Shown: piece after piece, positions 1-8,322 of the stretch
Layout of the letters: every line of letters starts with the position of its first letter
Numbering within the stretch: position 1 is the first letter of the stretch
Origin: Phaeobacter gallaeciensis
Lineage (GTDB): Bacteria; Pseudomonadota; Alphaproteobacteria; Rhodobacterales; Rhodobacteraceae
Length of the DNA: 64,000 nt
NCBI RefSeq assembly: GCF_001678945.1
Contig: NZ_CP015124.1
Span: 1,302,001 to 1,366,000, forward strand
Direction: 5' to 3'
Notes under the pieces: model-generated
Databases searched by the model: none
Told to the model about the DNA's origin: nothing
What the model saw: the letters and a program-made list of their open reading frames with translations, nothing else
Made by a program: the position numbers and the translations under genes

Positions 1-354
1 GATGAGGAAATGTGTGCCTTGCACAAGAACCCGCCGCTGATGACCGATCTGATGCGCCACCTGTCACAGGCCCTGAAACATGGCTTGCCGCAAGCGGGCG
101 ACATCGCGCGCGCCATGGGGATGAGCGAACGCACTCTCTACCGCCGCCTGTCCGAAGAGGGGCTGACTTATCGAGAGGCCCTGAAACAGGCCCAAACCCA
201 ACTTGCCCATGAACTGCTGACCACAAGCGACTTCTCGATCGCCGAGATCGCATTCCTCACCGGATTTTCCGAACAAAGTACTTTCAGCCGCGCCTTCAAA
301 CGCTGGGTTGGCCAGGCACCTGCCCAATACCGGCAGGCTGCAGCGACCCAATAA
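1..354 (+). CDS. AraC-family transcriptional regulator, C-terminal part (cut by window start)
   Basis: The reading frame is open back to base 1, so this is the end of a longer gene, not a gene starting at the ATG at 10. What is visible is a full AraC/XylS DNA-binding domain with two helix-turn-helix units: the first around MSERTLYRRLSEEG, the second ending in the classic FSEQSTFSRAFKRWVG and APAQYRQ signature. The spacing fits the AraC subgroup with an N-terminal arabinose-binding-like domain, which would lie outside the window. It is followed by the curli-like locus but points towards it from the other strand, so a regulatory link is only possible, not shown. Confidence 0.85.
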   Translation, partial: DEEMCALHKNPPLMTDLMRHLSQALKHGLPQAGDIARAMGMSERTLYRRLSEEGLTYREALKQAQTQLAHELLTTSDFSIAEIAFLTGFSEQSTFSRAFKRWVGQAPAQYRQAAATQ

Positions 355-524
355 CTGCAGCGTGGACACCCGGTTTGGCAGATAGGGTCATATGGCTGGC
401 AGAACCTGCCAAGACCCCCGCACCCCGAACGCCGTACAAAACATGTAACGATACCTTGAGTGCACCCTGCGCCAGACGGCCAGTGCTTTTTTTAACTATT
501 GAGCCCAGGAAGTGGAAACCACAA

Positions 525-680
525 ATGAAAGAAATGACTTCTCTTCTTGCACTGGCACTGGCCGCTGCCATGGCGGCCGGTCTTGTGCTTCTTCCCATTA
601 CGATGCCCCGGTCTTCCGGCGTCTATGGCGGCCAGTTTCAGGGGCAGCTCGCTTTTCTTGGTCACTCTCAAACACGATAG
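525..680 (+). CDS. Possible small secreted or membrane-anchored protein, 51 aa
   Basis: A short frame starts at an ATG about 11 bases after an AGGA(AG) stretch and encodes 51 residues. Residues 5-26 form a strongly hydrophobic Leu/Ala-rich helix followed by a Gly/Gln/Phe tail, which looks like a signal peptide or single membrane anchor. I do not recognise a family. Neighbours are the AraC-type gene and, convergently, the end of the first curlin-repeat gene. It may be a chance frame in otherwise empty DNA; the hydrophobic start and the ribosome site are the only support. Confidence 0.3.
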   Translation: MKEMTSLLALALAAAMAAGLVLLPITMPRSSGVYGGQFQGQLAFLGHSQTR

Positions 681-1059
681 CATGGTCACGCAAATCAACC
701 GTGAAAGCAGCATTCTTTCTCGATCCGTCCGGTGAAGCCCGTCTCTCGTCTCATCCGCTCCTGTGGGCCTCGCGGCTTTGCCTGCCCCAATTGAGCGCCG
801 CGTCCAGCCCCTACCTGCCCCCTGAATTCGCCGCCGACGCCCGCCACCTGACAGGCGGGAATTTCGCAGGGGGCGGTCACATCCCGCTGACGGACCCCGG
901 GCGTCAGCCGCTTCTGGCCAACTCCATGTTGCAGTTCGGCGGCGCAAGACGAAGCGCCCCATACAGAACCGTCCGCCAAGGCCGGTAGCGCGGCAAAGCG
1001 CTTACATCCTCTCCGCTCCGCAAGTGCACGATATTGGCAGAGATAAAGGGGGGGCCAGA
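681..1059. other. Gene-free stretch downstream of the curlin array
   Basis: I see no convincing gene here. The open frames on both strands lack ribosome sites and recognisable sequence. There is a weak hairpin at 987-1002 (AGCGC, six-base loop, GCGCT) about 60 bases beyond the end of the last curlin gene on the minus strand, which could be a poor terminator. Otherwise nothing is visible. Confidence 0.5.
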
Positions 1060-2451
1060 TTATTGGATGATTGCAGCCGTATTTCCGGTCCCGTTTTGAG
1101 AAATCCACGCGTCGTTCGCGTTTCCGCGCTGTGCGACGGCGGCCTGGTTCGTATTGCCGACAATGATGACCGTGAAACCATTCGCGTCACCGTCCTGTAC
1201 CGCGGCAACTAGGTTTGCGTCCCCGGTGATGGATGTCGTGGCATCATTCCCGAAGCCAAGTTGCTTGAAGAAACCCGGCGTCAGACCTGGATCGCTGGCT
1301 GCAACACCCGTGAAGCTTGCAGGTGCGGCATTGTTCAGGTCGCCTTCAACAAGAAAGACAGCCGTGTTTTGCCCCTGTTGCAGAAGGTCTAGGAAATTGT
1401 TGTCTCCGAGAATGCGGAATTCCGCGGCATTGCCGCCCCCCAATCCTGACAAATAGTTCTGGTCCGCTGAGGCGATATTGCCAGTTCCTTCGACATAGAA
1501 CTCCAGATCGTTGGTGCCTTCCTGCAGCCCGAGAATGTCGTTCCGATTGCTGAACCCCGTCAGCTCCACCCAGGCGCGGTTCGTGCCGATCTGCCCCACC
1601 CCGACCCGGTTTTCATCGCCAGCGACCGTGGACATGGTGATATCATTCTGCAAACCATCCTGGCGCAGCCCCACTTCGTTTGTGTCGCCGGTGATGGTGA
1701 CGAAACCGACCGAATTGCGGCGTCCGCCCTGAAAGATGCCAAAGCGGTTGAAATCCCCAGAAACCGTCAGATCCATCTCATTGCCGTTTGCACCCATATT
1801 ATCGTAGCCGATACGCTGGATGAGCGCGTTGTCGAGGGCGCGGGACAGCAAAGCAGGCCCGGTCAGCTGACCGCGACCGTTGTAGGATCCGGTGAACCTG
1901 GCGCGGATGATGTTCTCGGCGAATTGCGCGGCCGTTTCGGACCGCTGCTCGACCCGCAGCAGAGTGTTTTCAGTGCCGGTCTGTTCAATCTGGGCAATCT
2001 GACCAGGCATTCCGTCCAGCTGTTCCTGGATTACGGTGATGATCTGGTTGCCATCTCCCGACCCGGACTGTCCTTGCAGAATGAACAGGCGGTTGGCGCC
2101 AGATGGGATGGCTCCGGTTGCGGCCTGAAGTACCTCTCCCACAAGGTTGCTGTTGGAGTCTTGGGTGATGTCGACCTGGTTGAAAATCGTAGGTGTCTGC
2201 GAATTGCCGCTTTGCTCAAAGCCCCGTCCGATGGTGCCCACTTGGTTGTCCGCCCCCGTCTGGGTCACGATCAGGCTGTTATAATAACCCTCCTGCAGCG
2301 CGACATCCGTATCAAGGCCCAATTGGTTGCCACTTCCGACCTGATCGATCAGCGCCTCGTTTTCCAAACCGATCTGATCAATGAAAACCAGGTTGTCCTG
2401 CGCGGCAGCCGCCACAGGAAGAAGAACGCTGAGAAGAACGAGAATGCGCAT
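1060..2451 (-). CDS. Curlin-repeat secreted protein, 463 aa (array member 1)
   Basis: This is a secreted amyloid-type protein built of curlin repeats. It has a signal peptide (residues 1-17, ending VAAAA) and then Gly/Asn/Gln-rich repeats of about 11 residues per strand, alternating Q-x-G-x-x-N turns with G-D-x-N turns. The central cassette shared with its paralogues lies near 235-290 (RFGIFQGGRRN, VGLRQDGLQN), and the carboxy-terminal cassette runs from about 389 (LTPGFFKQLGFGN) to the final IIQ. The start is set by a GGAG ribosome site 11 bases upstream. It is the last gene of six head-to-tail relatives and differs from E. coli CsgA (151 aa) mainly in length. Subunit role in the fibre is unknown. 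Confidence 0.85.
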   Translation of the reverse strand: MRILVLLSVLLPVAAAAQDNLVFIDQIGLENEALIDQVGSGNQLGLDTDVALQEGYYNSLIVTQTGADNQVGTIGRGFEQSGNSQTPTIFNQVDITQDSNSNLVGEVLQAATGAIPSGANRLFILQGQSGSGDGNQIITVIQEQLDGMPGQIAQIEQTGTENTLLRVEQRSETAAQFAENIIRARFTGSYNGRGQLTGPALLSRALDNALIQRIGYDNMGANGNEMDLTVSGDFNRFGIFQGGRRNSVGFVTITGDTNEVGLRQDGLQNDITMSTVAGDENRVGVGQIGTNRAWVELTGFSNRNDILGLQEGTNDLEFYVEGTGNIASADQNYLSGLGGGNAAEFRILGDNNFLDLLQQGQNTAVFLVEGDLNNAAPASFTGVAASDPGLTPGFFKQLGFGNDATTSITGDANLVAAVQDGDANGFTVIIVGNTNQAAVAQRGNANDAWISQNGTGNTAAIIQ

Positions 2452-2477
2452 TGTACGACGGGCTCCTACGGATCAGG

Positions 2478-2515
2478 GGCCGGGCGCGCTGGCGCCCGGC
2501 CTGATTGATTTTTTT
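2478..2515. terminator. GC-rich hairpin with a T-run on the plus strand, between curlin genes 2 and 1
   Basis: A perfect 10-bp stem (GGCCGGGCGC at 2478-2487, loop GCTG, GCGCCCGGCC at 2492-2501) is followed on the plus strand by seven T residues at 2509-2515. Read from the plus strand it looks like an intrinsic terminator, although the genes here are on the minus strand. In the curlin mRNA it is a stable hairpin preceded by an A-run and just upstream of the ribosome site of the next gene. It could block antisense transcription or stabilise or limit the mRNA. Confidence 0.55.
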
Positions 2516-2537
2516 GCGCCAATCCGACGCTGCGGCG

Positions 2538-3650
2538 TCACTGAGTGATGGTCGCCACGTTGCTGTCACCGACCTGGCTTAGCGATGCGGTATTGCTGCC
2601 ACCGCCACCCTGGGTGATGTCGCCATCGTTCTGGTCACCATCGATGGTCACGTAGGACGTGTTGTCAGCACCGTCCTGATCGACCAGCAGCTCATTGAGA
2701 TCACCGACGAAAAGCGCCACATCAACAAGGTTGGAAGATCCGTTCTGGTTGACCCCGAAATCGTTGCCATTTCCGTTGATGCCGCTGACAACCGACACAG
2801 TATTGTCATTGCCAAGCTGTGCGATGCCGAACGCATTGCCGTCACCATTTATGGCCAGCGTACCGATCGAGTTGCGGGCACCAACTTGGTTCACCCCATA
2901 GCCGTTGGAGTCACCGGTGATGTCCACATCCATATAGTTGCCGTAGCCGTTTTGGCGAAACTGTCCGCCACCATTGTATCCGGCACGCGCATCCGAGTTG
3001 ACCGGCTGGGCACCGCTGTTGTTGTTGCCCAGGATGTCGATGTACATCGTATTGCCTTCATTCCCGTTGCCCGTCAGGTCCTGATAGACCGCGCGAATCT
3101 GGTTGTTGGCACCGTCCTGCAGGATGGCAATCGTCTGCCCCTCCGTATTGGCTCCTGAGGAACCATACTGCCACTGCTTGATATCACCGATCAGGTTACC
3201 GTCACCGCCTTGCTGGGTGATGGTCATGCTGTTGCCTCCTGCCCCGGCAAAGACACGCTGACGGATTCCCTGCACCGCGTTTCCATTGGTGGATTGGGTG
3301 ACGCTCAGCACGTTGAAATTGCCTGCGGTCGTGGCGTTATTATTCGTCTGGTTCAGACCGGCCCCACCGCCAAAGGTCACAAGGCTTCCTTTGATGCCGA
3401 TTTCGTTGCCATCGCCCGACTGGGTAATGGTCAGCGTGTTCTGGTCGCCAGATTGGATCATGTCCGCCTTGGTGGTGCCACCATCGACCGAGCCGAAAGC
3501 ACTGTTGTTGTCGCCCGACTGGGTGACAAGAGCGTTGTTTGCATTTCCGGATTGGCTCAGCAGAGCTTCGTTGCCGCTACCGGCGAAGACAGCACCAGCC
3601 AGAAGGGAAAGCGCCGTTGAGGCCGCCAGAATTGTTTTCGTATTCCGCAT
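2538..3650 (-). CDS. Curlin-repeat secreted protein, 370 aa (array member 2)
   Basis: The shortest of the six long curlin-repeat proteins. A signal peptide (1-23, ending AVFA) is followed by GSGNEALLSQSGNANN, the amino-terminal cassette also found in its neighbours, a middle segment with longer loops, and the central cassette at about 250-307 (NGYGVNQVGARN, FGIAQLGNDN). It ends in ATITQ. Unlike the other five it lacks the LxPG...NQAAVxQ carboxy-terminal cassette and has three or four plain repeats instead. AAGGA lies upstream of the ATG. The protein has no cysteine. Expected to be exported through CsgG and to assemble extracellularly, by family knowledge. Confidence 0.85.
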   Translation of the reverse strand: MRNTKTILAASTALSLLAGAVFAGSGNEALLSQSGNANNALVTQSGDNNSAFGSVDGGTTKADMIQSGDQNTLTITQSGDGNEIGIKGSLVTFGGGAGLNQTNNNATTAGNFNVLSVTQSTNGNAVQGIRQRVFAGAGGNSMTITQQGGDGNLIGDIKQWQYGSSGANTEGQTIAILQDGANNQIRAVYQDLTGNGNEGNTMYIDILGNNNSGAQPVNSDARAGYNGGGQFRQNGYGNYMDVDITGDSNGYGVNQVGARNSIGTLAINGDGNAFGIAQLGNDNTVSVVSGINGNGNDFGVNQNGSSNLVDVALFVGDLNELLVDQDGADNTSYVTIDGDQNDGDITQGGGGSNTASLSQVGDSNVATITQ

Positions 3651-3695
3651 TGCTGTGATCCTTATTTCAGGGGGTACTTCCCCGGTTGTCGTGTG

Positions 3696-3713
3696 GGGGC
3701 GGTGGTCCGCCCC
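3696..3713. terminator. Hairpin between curlin genes 3 and 2
   Basis: The stem GGGGCGG (3696-3702), loop TGGT, CCGCCCC (3707-3713) lies 13 bases beyond the stop of the upstream curlin gene. No clear U-run follows on the minus strand, so it may act as an mRNA stabiliser or processing barrier and not as a strict terminator. Confidence 0.4.
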
Positions 3714-3725
3714 AGTCGAAACATT

Positions 3726-5285
3726 TTACTGGACGATGCCGATGCTGTTGCCGGACCCTATCTGTGCGAAAACAGCAACATTCCTGTTGCCCGTCTGTGC
3801 AACGACGGCCTGGTTCATGCTGCCGTTGATAGTGCCGGTCAGCGTGTTGAAATCGCCATGCTGGCTGGCGGCGAAGAGGTTATCGTTAGCTTGGCTGACG
3901 CCATCGACACCAACCGTCAGCGACATCACATTGCCCATGCCCTTCTGGCTCAACTCGCCCGGCTGCAGGCCGTCCCAGGTCTGGTAGCCGGTCGCGGCTA
4001 CGGCTGCCGTTAACGACACAGGCGCGCTGAAGCCACCTGCCTGATTGTTGCCGTCGCCAAAGATGGACGCCGTCACAACATTAGGGCTCGCCGGACTGGA
4101 CAGGCCCTGCACAACGGACAGAAAATTAATGTCGCCCTCCGCGGCGCCGCCGATGCGAAGGGTTGCTTCACCAGCATTGAACTGGGTGACGTGCACATTG
4201 TTCTGATCCCCGACTATGCCCACATCAGCAAAGCCCCAGGCCTGCTGCATGATCGCGACGGTGTTGAAGTCACCACCGTTGGCGTCTCCGTCGATAGTGA
4301 CGATGGCCTCGCCGCCCGTTCCGAACACGTCTTTCTGAAGGATCGACACGATATTGTCGTCCGAGGCGCCGATGATGTTCAAAACCGCCATGTTGTCATC
4401 GTTCCACTGGCGGATCCCGATGATGTTGGAGGCGCCGTCGATCACGCCCATCGCCACGAGGTTGTTATTGCCCGATTGGCTGGACTGGTTAACAGGACCA
4501 CCCTGCGCGATACCGATCTCGTTGTTGTCGCCGTTGATGTCCAACGTGCCGACCGCGTTGCCGTTCCCCCGCTGCTCCACACCGATACCGGTGTTGTTGG
4601 CAGCGATGTCAACGTTGATCATGTTGCCAAGGCCGCGCTGGATGAAGGTGGCATCATTCGCCACATCCGCCACGCCCGAAAGCGCGGTGGTGCCGTTGCT
4701 ATCGCCGGTCATCTGAACGGCCAGGCTATTGTCTTCGCCGAACTGCTGAACGGTATTGATCAGATTACCGGTACCGTCCTGGATCAAAGCCGCAGTATTG
4801 GCCAGATCCGGAACTCCGCCGGTTGCCTGCTGGAGTACAGTTCGCAGCGTGTTGTTATTGCCACCCGTCTGCAGAATGGTCAGGACGTTTTCACCCGTGC
4901 CGGTCCCGACGTCGCCTTTCTGAGACAGACGGATCACGGCGTTGCCGTCCGTCGTCTGCTCGATCGTAGCCAGGTTGTCGTCCCCAAGTTGCTGGACATA
5001 GCCAGCCGGATTGCCGCTGTTGCCGTTGTAGCCCACAAGGTTGCCGTCACCCGACTGCTTAACCGAAAGGTCGTTGTTGTCCCCGTCCTGCCGAAGCGGG
5101 ATGTTGGCATAGTCGGTGAACGTCGCCGTTGTACCGGCCACGTTGTTCGTTCCGGCCCCCTGGTCGATCAATGCGGCGTTGCCACTGCCGTTCTGTACAA
5201 TGGCCGCTTTGTTGCTGTCCGCCCAGGCCGCGGCGGCCACTGCCATGGCCGTGGAGGTCACCAGGATTGTCTTCAGATGTGTCAT
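3726..5285 (-). CDS. Curlin-repeat secreted protein, 519 aa (array member 3)
   Basis: A secreted curlin-repeat protein. I chose the ATG at 5285 because it gives a signal peptide matching its paralogues (MTHLKTILVTSTAMAVAAAA) and has a GGGGG stretch eight bases upstream; an in-frame TTG six codons earlier is less likely. The mature start NKAAIVQNGSGNAALIDQ belongs to the shared amino-terminal cassette. The central cassette includes GIGVEQRGNGN and NNEIGIAQGG. The carboxy-terminal cassette starts near LQPGELSQKGMGN and ends NSIGIVQ. A long stretch of less regular repeats (DKVFGTGGEAIVTIDG-like loops) lies between them. Predicted surface amyloid subunit; its specific role is unknown. Confidence 0.83.
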   Translation of the reverse strand: MTHLKTILVTSTAMAVAAAAWADSNKAAIVQNGSGNAALIDQGAGTNNVAGTTATFTDYANIPLRQDGDNNDLSVKQSGDGNLVGYNGNSGNPAGYVQQLGDDNLATIEQTTDGNAVIRLSQKGDVGTGTGENVLTILQTGGNNNTLRTVLQQATGGVPDLANTAALIQDGTGNLINTVQQFGEDNSLAVQMTGDSNGTTALSGVADVANDATFIQRGLGNMINVDIAANNTGIGVEQRGNGNAVGTLDINGDNNEIGIAQGGPVNQSSQSGNNNLVAMGVIDGASNIIGIRQWNDDNMAVLNIIGASDDNIVSILQKDVFGTGGEAIVTIDGDANGGDFNTVAIMQQAWGFADVGIVGDQNNVHVTQFNAGEATLRIGGAAEGDINFLSVVQGLSSPASPNVVTASIFGDGNNQAGGFSAPVSLTAAVAATGYQTWDGLQPGELSQKGMGNVMSLTVGVDGVSQANDNLFAASQHGDFNTLTGTINGSMNQAVVAQTGNRNVAVFAQIGSGNSIGIVQ

Positions 5286-5416
5286 CTTACGCCCCCAATG
5301 CAATATTCAATGGTCAACAGCGTCATGTTGCGCACAATTCAATTGGGTCAAACTCCTGAAATTGATCGTTAAATTCACCTGAATGCTATAGAAATTATGT
5401 TGCAAACGGGATTGAG
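5286..5416 (-). promoter_or_regulatory. AT-rich upstream region of curlin gene 3
   Basis: This spacer is markedly more AT-rich than the genes around it and separates the hairpin after curlin gene 4 from the start of curlin gene 3. It is long enough for a separate promoter for the last three curlin genes. I could not pick a convincing -35/-10 pair. Confidence 0.3.
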
Positions 5417-5443
5417 CCCCGCCGCGGATCTGCCGCGACGGGG
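5417..5443 (-). terminator. Hairpin terminator candidate after curlin gene 4
   Basis: CCCCG-C-CGCGG (5417-5427), loop ATCTG, CCGCG-A-CGGGG (5433-5443): two 5-bp helices with one C/A mismatch, seven bases beyond the stop codon of the 473-aa curlin gene. There is no T-run of note, but position and stability suggest a terminator. With the AT-rich DNA after it, this is the most likely transcript boundary in the array. Confidence 0.5.
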
Positions 5444-5450
5444 TGTCGAT

Positions 5451-6872
5451 TTACTGGATGATGCCGAGGTTGTTGTACGAACCGTTCTGGACAAAGTTGG
5501 CGGTGTTGTTGTTGCCATTTTGCGCCACGGCAGCCTGGTTGTTGGCCCCGATCACCGTTCCGACAAGCGCGTTGCCACTACCCCGTTGCAGGACTGCAAA
5601 GAGGTTGTCGTCTCCGGTGACTGTCACGGTCATCTCGTTGTTGCTGCCGTGTTGCCACAGGGACCCCGCAGACATCGGAAGGCCGGTGACACCATTGGCA
5701 GCCGCAAATGCGCTGCCGGCATTGCCGCTCAATGCACCACCATTATTGTTACGATCACCGGTTACACTCACATACATCTGGTTGCCATTGCCCCAGCGCT
5801 GATGGGTGTTCAGTGAGTTGTCGTCGCCGAGAATGTCGATCTCGGCAGTATGGTGGTCGCCCTCCACCCAGTGGTCCACAAAGTTGCGGTTGCCGTGTTC
5901 CATCACCCAGGCTTTGTTGGAGGACCCGCTGATGTCGACCTGCGCCCAGTTGTTGTCGACAGTCTGCGAGATACCAACGTTGTTATAGTTGCCCCCCAGC
6001 ACAGCAAGCTGCACAGTGTTCGCATCGCCGACCTGGCTGATGCCCAACTCGTTGCTGCTGCCGGTGATGGACAGTGTGCCAACAGTGTTGTTCGTCCCGT
6101 CCTGCGTCACGCCGAACTGGTTGCTGTTCCCGGAAATGTCGAGTGCCAGAGCGTTGTTGCCCTTGTTGACGTTCCCGTTGTTCAAGTCTTCGAACCCTTG
6201 TTTGAGTTCGCTTGTGGACGCACCGCTGAGAGCCGCATATCCACCCAGCGCTCCACGACCGTTGTCGTCGCCGGAGATCGAGACAGTCATCGTGTTGCCC
6301 GGGATGCTCCCCCCTGTGACGGTCTGTTTGGCAAGCGCGATGGTGTTTCTGGTGCCGGACATGGTCAGCGTGGCCGAGTTGCCGGAACCGCCCTTGTGCT
6401 TGTCCTGGAAAACCTCCGTGATGACATTGTCGTCACCGGTCTGCTGCAGGATGGTCAATGCGTTGCCGGACGCACCGACCGCACCACCGAAGCGGTTTCG
6501 TTGAGTCACCTTGCCAACTACGTTGTCATTCGAGCTTTGGGTGATCGACGCCGTGTTGCCGTTGGGAGAGGAGGCATACTGCGCCAGCTGCTGGAAGCCG
6601 TTCAGACCGATGTCGTTGTTATCGCCGCTCTGCACGATGTCCAGATCGTTGTTGGAGTTGCTCTGTGCAATCTGACGGATGTTCTGGCTGGTCGAACCCG
6701 CCTCGTTGTCGTTACCCGCGCTTTGGGTAATCAGAGCACTGTTCGTGCCCGTCCCGGATCCGGACTGGATCTGATCCAAGTAGGCTTCGTTGCCACTGCC
6801 GGCGAAAGCCGCGGCGCTCATCGAAAGGGTAAGAGCAGTTGTCGTGATATAGGTCGTTTTCAGAAGTTTCAT
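5451..6872 (-). CDS. Curlin-repeat secreted protein, 473 aa, with a His-rich repeat block (array member 4)
   Basis: The signal peptide (MKLLKTTYITTTALTLSMSA, cleaved after AAAFA) is almost the same as that of the next gene, pointing to recent tandem duplication. The amino-terminal cassette is GSGNEAYLDQ through DIVQSGDNNDIGLNG. The central cassette is at about 250-300 (NQFGVTQDGTNN, ELGISQVGDAN, NNVGISQ). The carboxy-terminal cassette runs from about 399 to the end (NLFAVLQRGSGN, NQAAVAQNGNNN, NNLGIIQ). Residues 326-357 carry five histidines (326, 334, 340, 341, 357), which the paralogues lack. A strong GGGGGAGG ribosome site precedes the ATG. No cysteines. Predicted extracellular amyloid subunit. 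Confidence 0.86.
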   Translation of the reverse strand: MKLLKTTYITTTALTLSMSAAAFAGSGNEAYLDQIQSGSGTGTNSALITQSAGNDNEAGSTSQNIRQIAQSNSNNDLDIVQSGDNNDIGLNGFQQLAQYASSPNGNTASITQSSNDNVVGKVTQRNRFGGAVGASGNALTILQQTGDDNVITEVFQDKHKGGSGNSATLTMSGTRNTIALAKQTVTGGSIPGNTMTVSISGDDNGRGALGGYAALSGASTSELKQGFEDLNNGNVNKGNNALALDISGNSNQFGVTQDGTNNTVGTLSITGSSNELGISQVGDANTVQLAVLGGNYNNVGISQTVDNNWAQVDISGSSNKAWVMEHGNRNFVDHWVEGDHHTAEIDILGDDNSLNTHQRWGNGNQMYVSVTGDRNNNGGALSGNAGSAFAAANGVTGLPMSAGSLWQHGSNNEMTVTVTGDDNLFAVLQRGSGNALVGTVIGANNQAAVAQNGNNNTANFVQNGSYNNLGIIQ

Positions 6873-6918
6873 GATAGTACCTCCCCCCAGAGGTCAAAAT
6901 GATTAACACACGTAAAAT

Positions 6919-6949
6919 CGCGGGGCTGAGGAATGCATTCAGCCCCGCG
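6919..6949 (-). terminator. Strong hairpin terminator candidate after curlin gene 5
   Basis: A perfect 11-bp stem, CGCGGGGCTGA (6919-6929) and TCAGCCCCGCG (6939-6949) with a nine-base loop, lies 11 bases after the stop of the 427-aa curlin gene and is followed on the minus strand by ATTTTA. It is a likely intrinsic terminator. The strand sequence from 6920 shares 17 bases with the hairpin near 44206. Confidence 0.6.
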
Positions 6950-6960
6950 CAACTCTTTGA

Positions 6961-8244
6961 TTACTGAATGATGCCAGCGTTGTTGGTACCGCCAGTCTGC
7001 GAGAAGCTCGCGGTGTTGCTGCTGCCGACCTGAACAACGGCAGACTGGTTGCTGTTGCCATTCACGGTAGCGGTGATGCTGTTGTCAGCGCCCCACTGCA
7101 GGGTACCGAACAGGTTGTTGTTGCCGGTCACGGAGGCCAGGACAGTGTTGTCATTGCCCTGCTGCTGGATCAGGCCCGCCTCAAAGGAAACGTGGCTGCC
7201 AGCGGCCGCCAGCGCGGAACCAGCCAACAGCGGCGTGGTGCCGGTCAGACCATTGCCATCACCAAAGACGGAAACCGTTGCGCTGTTGTCGTTGCCATTC
7301 TGCAAGACACCGAAGGCGTTGTTGTCATTGGTTACGGTAACCGAAGCACCATTGGTATTGCCCATCTGGGAAATACCAACATTGTTGCCGTTACCTGCAA
7401 TCGCGGCAACGTTGACGAGGTTGCTGTTACCGTGCTGAAGAACACCCAGCTGGTTGTTGTCGCCGGTGACTTCCAGGGTGCCAACATCGTTGTCTTTGCC
7501 CTGCTGGTAGGTCCCGACCAGGTTGCCGGTGCCGCCGATGATGACATTGGCGTTGGTGCGGGTCGCATTGAACTGGCGGAAGTGGGCCGCAACCGCACCC
7601 GAGCCATTGGCAAAACCGGTGAAGTCCCCGATGCCATTGCTGACGCCGTTCATGGTGATGGTCAGGGTATTGTCACCCGAACCGTTGTTGGACACTTTCT
7701 GCTGCACCAAATCAATGTTGTCGCTGGTGCCGGACATGGTGATCGTCGCCGTGTTGCGGTCGTTCACCTTGCCTTCCTGATTGATCGTGGTGATGTTGTT
7801 CGACGTTCCGTTCTGCTTCACCGTCAGGGTGTTGGGAACACCCGCAGAACCGGGGCCGCCATTGTGGAACTGCACCAGCTCGCCGATCACGTTGCTGCCA
7901 CCGCCGGACTGAGTCACGGTTGCCACGTTCGAGGAAACGGCACCCGGGTTGGAGGCTTTGCCAACCTGAGACACGCCGGAGCCGATCAAGCCGATCTCGT
8001 TGTTGTCGCTCGACTGCGTGATGCTCAGCTGGTTATAGCCATCGGCAGCCGTAAAGCCGTCCTGGGTCATTTTCAGACCAGCAGAACCTGCCTTGTTGTT
8101 GTCGCCACCGCTCTGATCGACGATCGCGCTGTTCGCCACGTCCTGCTGATCCAGGTAGGCTTCATTGCTGTCCGCAAAAGCTGCAGTGCTCAGCGAAAGC
8201 GTCAGGGCTGTGGTGGTAATCAAGGATGTTTTGAGAAGTTTCAT
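6961..8244 (-). CDS. Curlin-repeat secreted protein, 427 aa (array member 5)
   Basis: The start at 8244 is preferred: a GGAG site lies seven bases upstream and the resulting signal peptide (MKLLKTSLITTTALTLSLS...AFA) matches that of the neighbouring 473-aa protein; an earlier in-frame start 13 codons up would spoil it. The mature protein begins DSNEAYLDQ. The central cassette is well kept (NDVGTLEVTGDNNQLGVLQ, NNVGISQMGN) and the carboxy-terminal cassette (NLFGTLQWGADN, NQSAVVQVGSSN, NNAGIIQ) is almost collinear with the 530-aa protein. Repeats alternate a Q-x-G turn and a G-D/N-x-N turn every 11 residues, as expected for a stacked beta-solenoid. Expected to be CsgG-exported. Confidence 0.86.
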   Translation of the reverse strand: MKLLKTSLITTTALTLSLSTAAFADSNEAYLDQQDVANSAIVDQSGGDNNKAGSAGLKMTQDGFTAADGYNQLSITQSSDNNEIGLIGSGVSQVGKASNPGAVSSNVATVTQSGGGSNVIGELVQFHNGGPGSAGVPNTLTVKQNGTSNNITTINQEGKVNDRNTATITMSGTSDNIDLVQQKVSNNGSGDNTLTITMNGVSNGIGDFTGFANGSGAVAAHFRQFNATRTNANVIIGGTGNLVGTYQQGKDNDVGTLEVTGDNNQLGVLQHGNSNLVNVAAIAGNGNNVGISQMGNTNGASVTVTNDNNAFGVLQNGNDNSATVSVFGDGNGLTGTTPLLAGSALAAAGSHVSFEAGLIQQQGNDNTVLASVTGNNNLFGTLQWGADNSITATVNGNSNQSAVVQVGSSNTASFSQTGGTNNAGIIQ

Positions 8245-8285
8245 AATTTTCTCCGTTTTGAGCCGGGGTAAATGCCCCATCAAAC

Positions 8286-8315
8286 GGCGGGACCCTCAGG
8301 AATGAGGCCCCCGCC
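8286..8315 (-). terminator. Hairpin after curlin gene 6
   Basis: GGCGGG (8286-8291) pairs with CCCGCC (8310-8315), and inside it CCTCA (8294-8298) pairs with TGAGG (8303-8307) around a GGAA loop, with a small 2x2 mismatch between the helices. It starts eight bases after the stop of the 530-aa curlin gene. There is only a weak T-run beyond. Confidence 0.45.
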
Positions 8316-8322
8316 AAAAAGC

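Noticed and set aside
492-1108. Overlapping frames of 130-160 codons in the stretch before the curlin array
   Set aside because: No ribosome sites, unusual amino-acid composition and mutual overlap on both strands. Only the 51-codon frame was kept, at low confidence.
4191-5372. Long open frame on the plus strand opposite the 519-aa curlin gene (and similar ones at 5850-6902 and 7192-8271)
   Set aside because: These are antisense shadows: the regular Asn/Gly/Gln codons of the curlin repeats avoid stops in the opposite frame. The products are Val/Asp/Arg-rich with no family signal and no ribosome sites.
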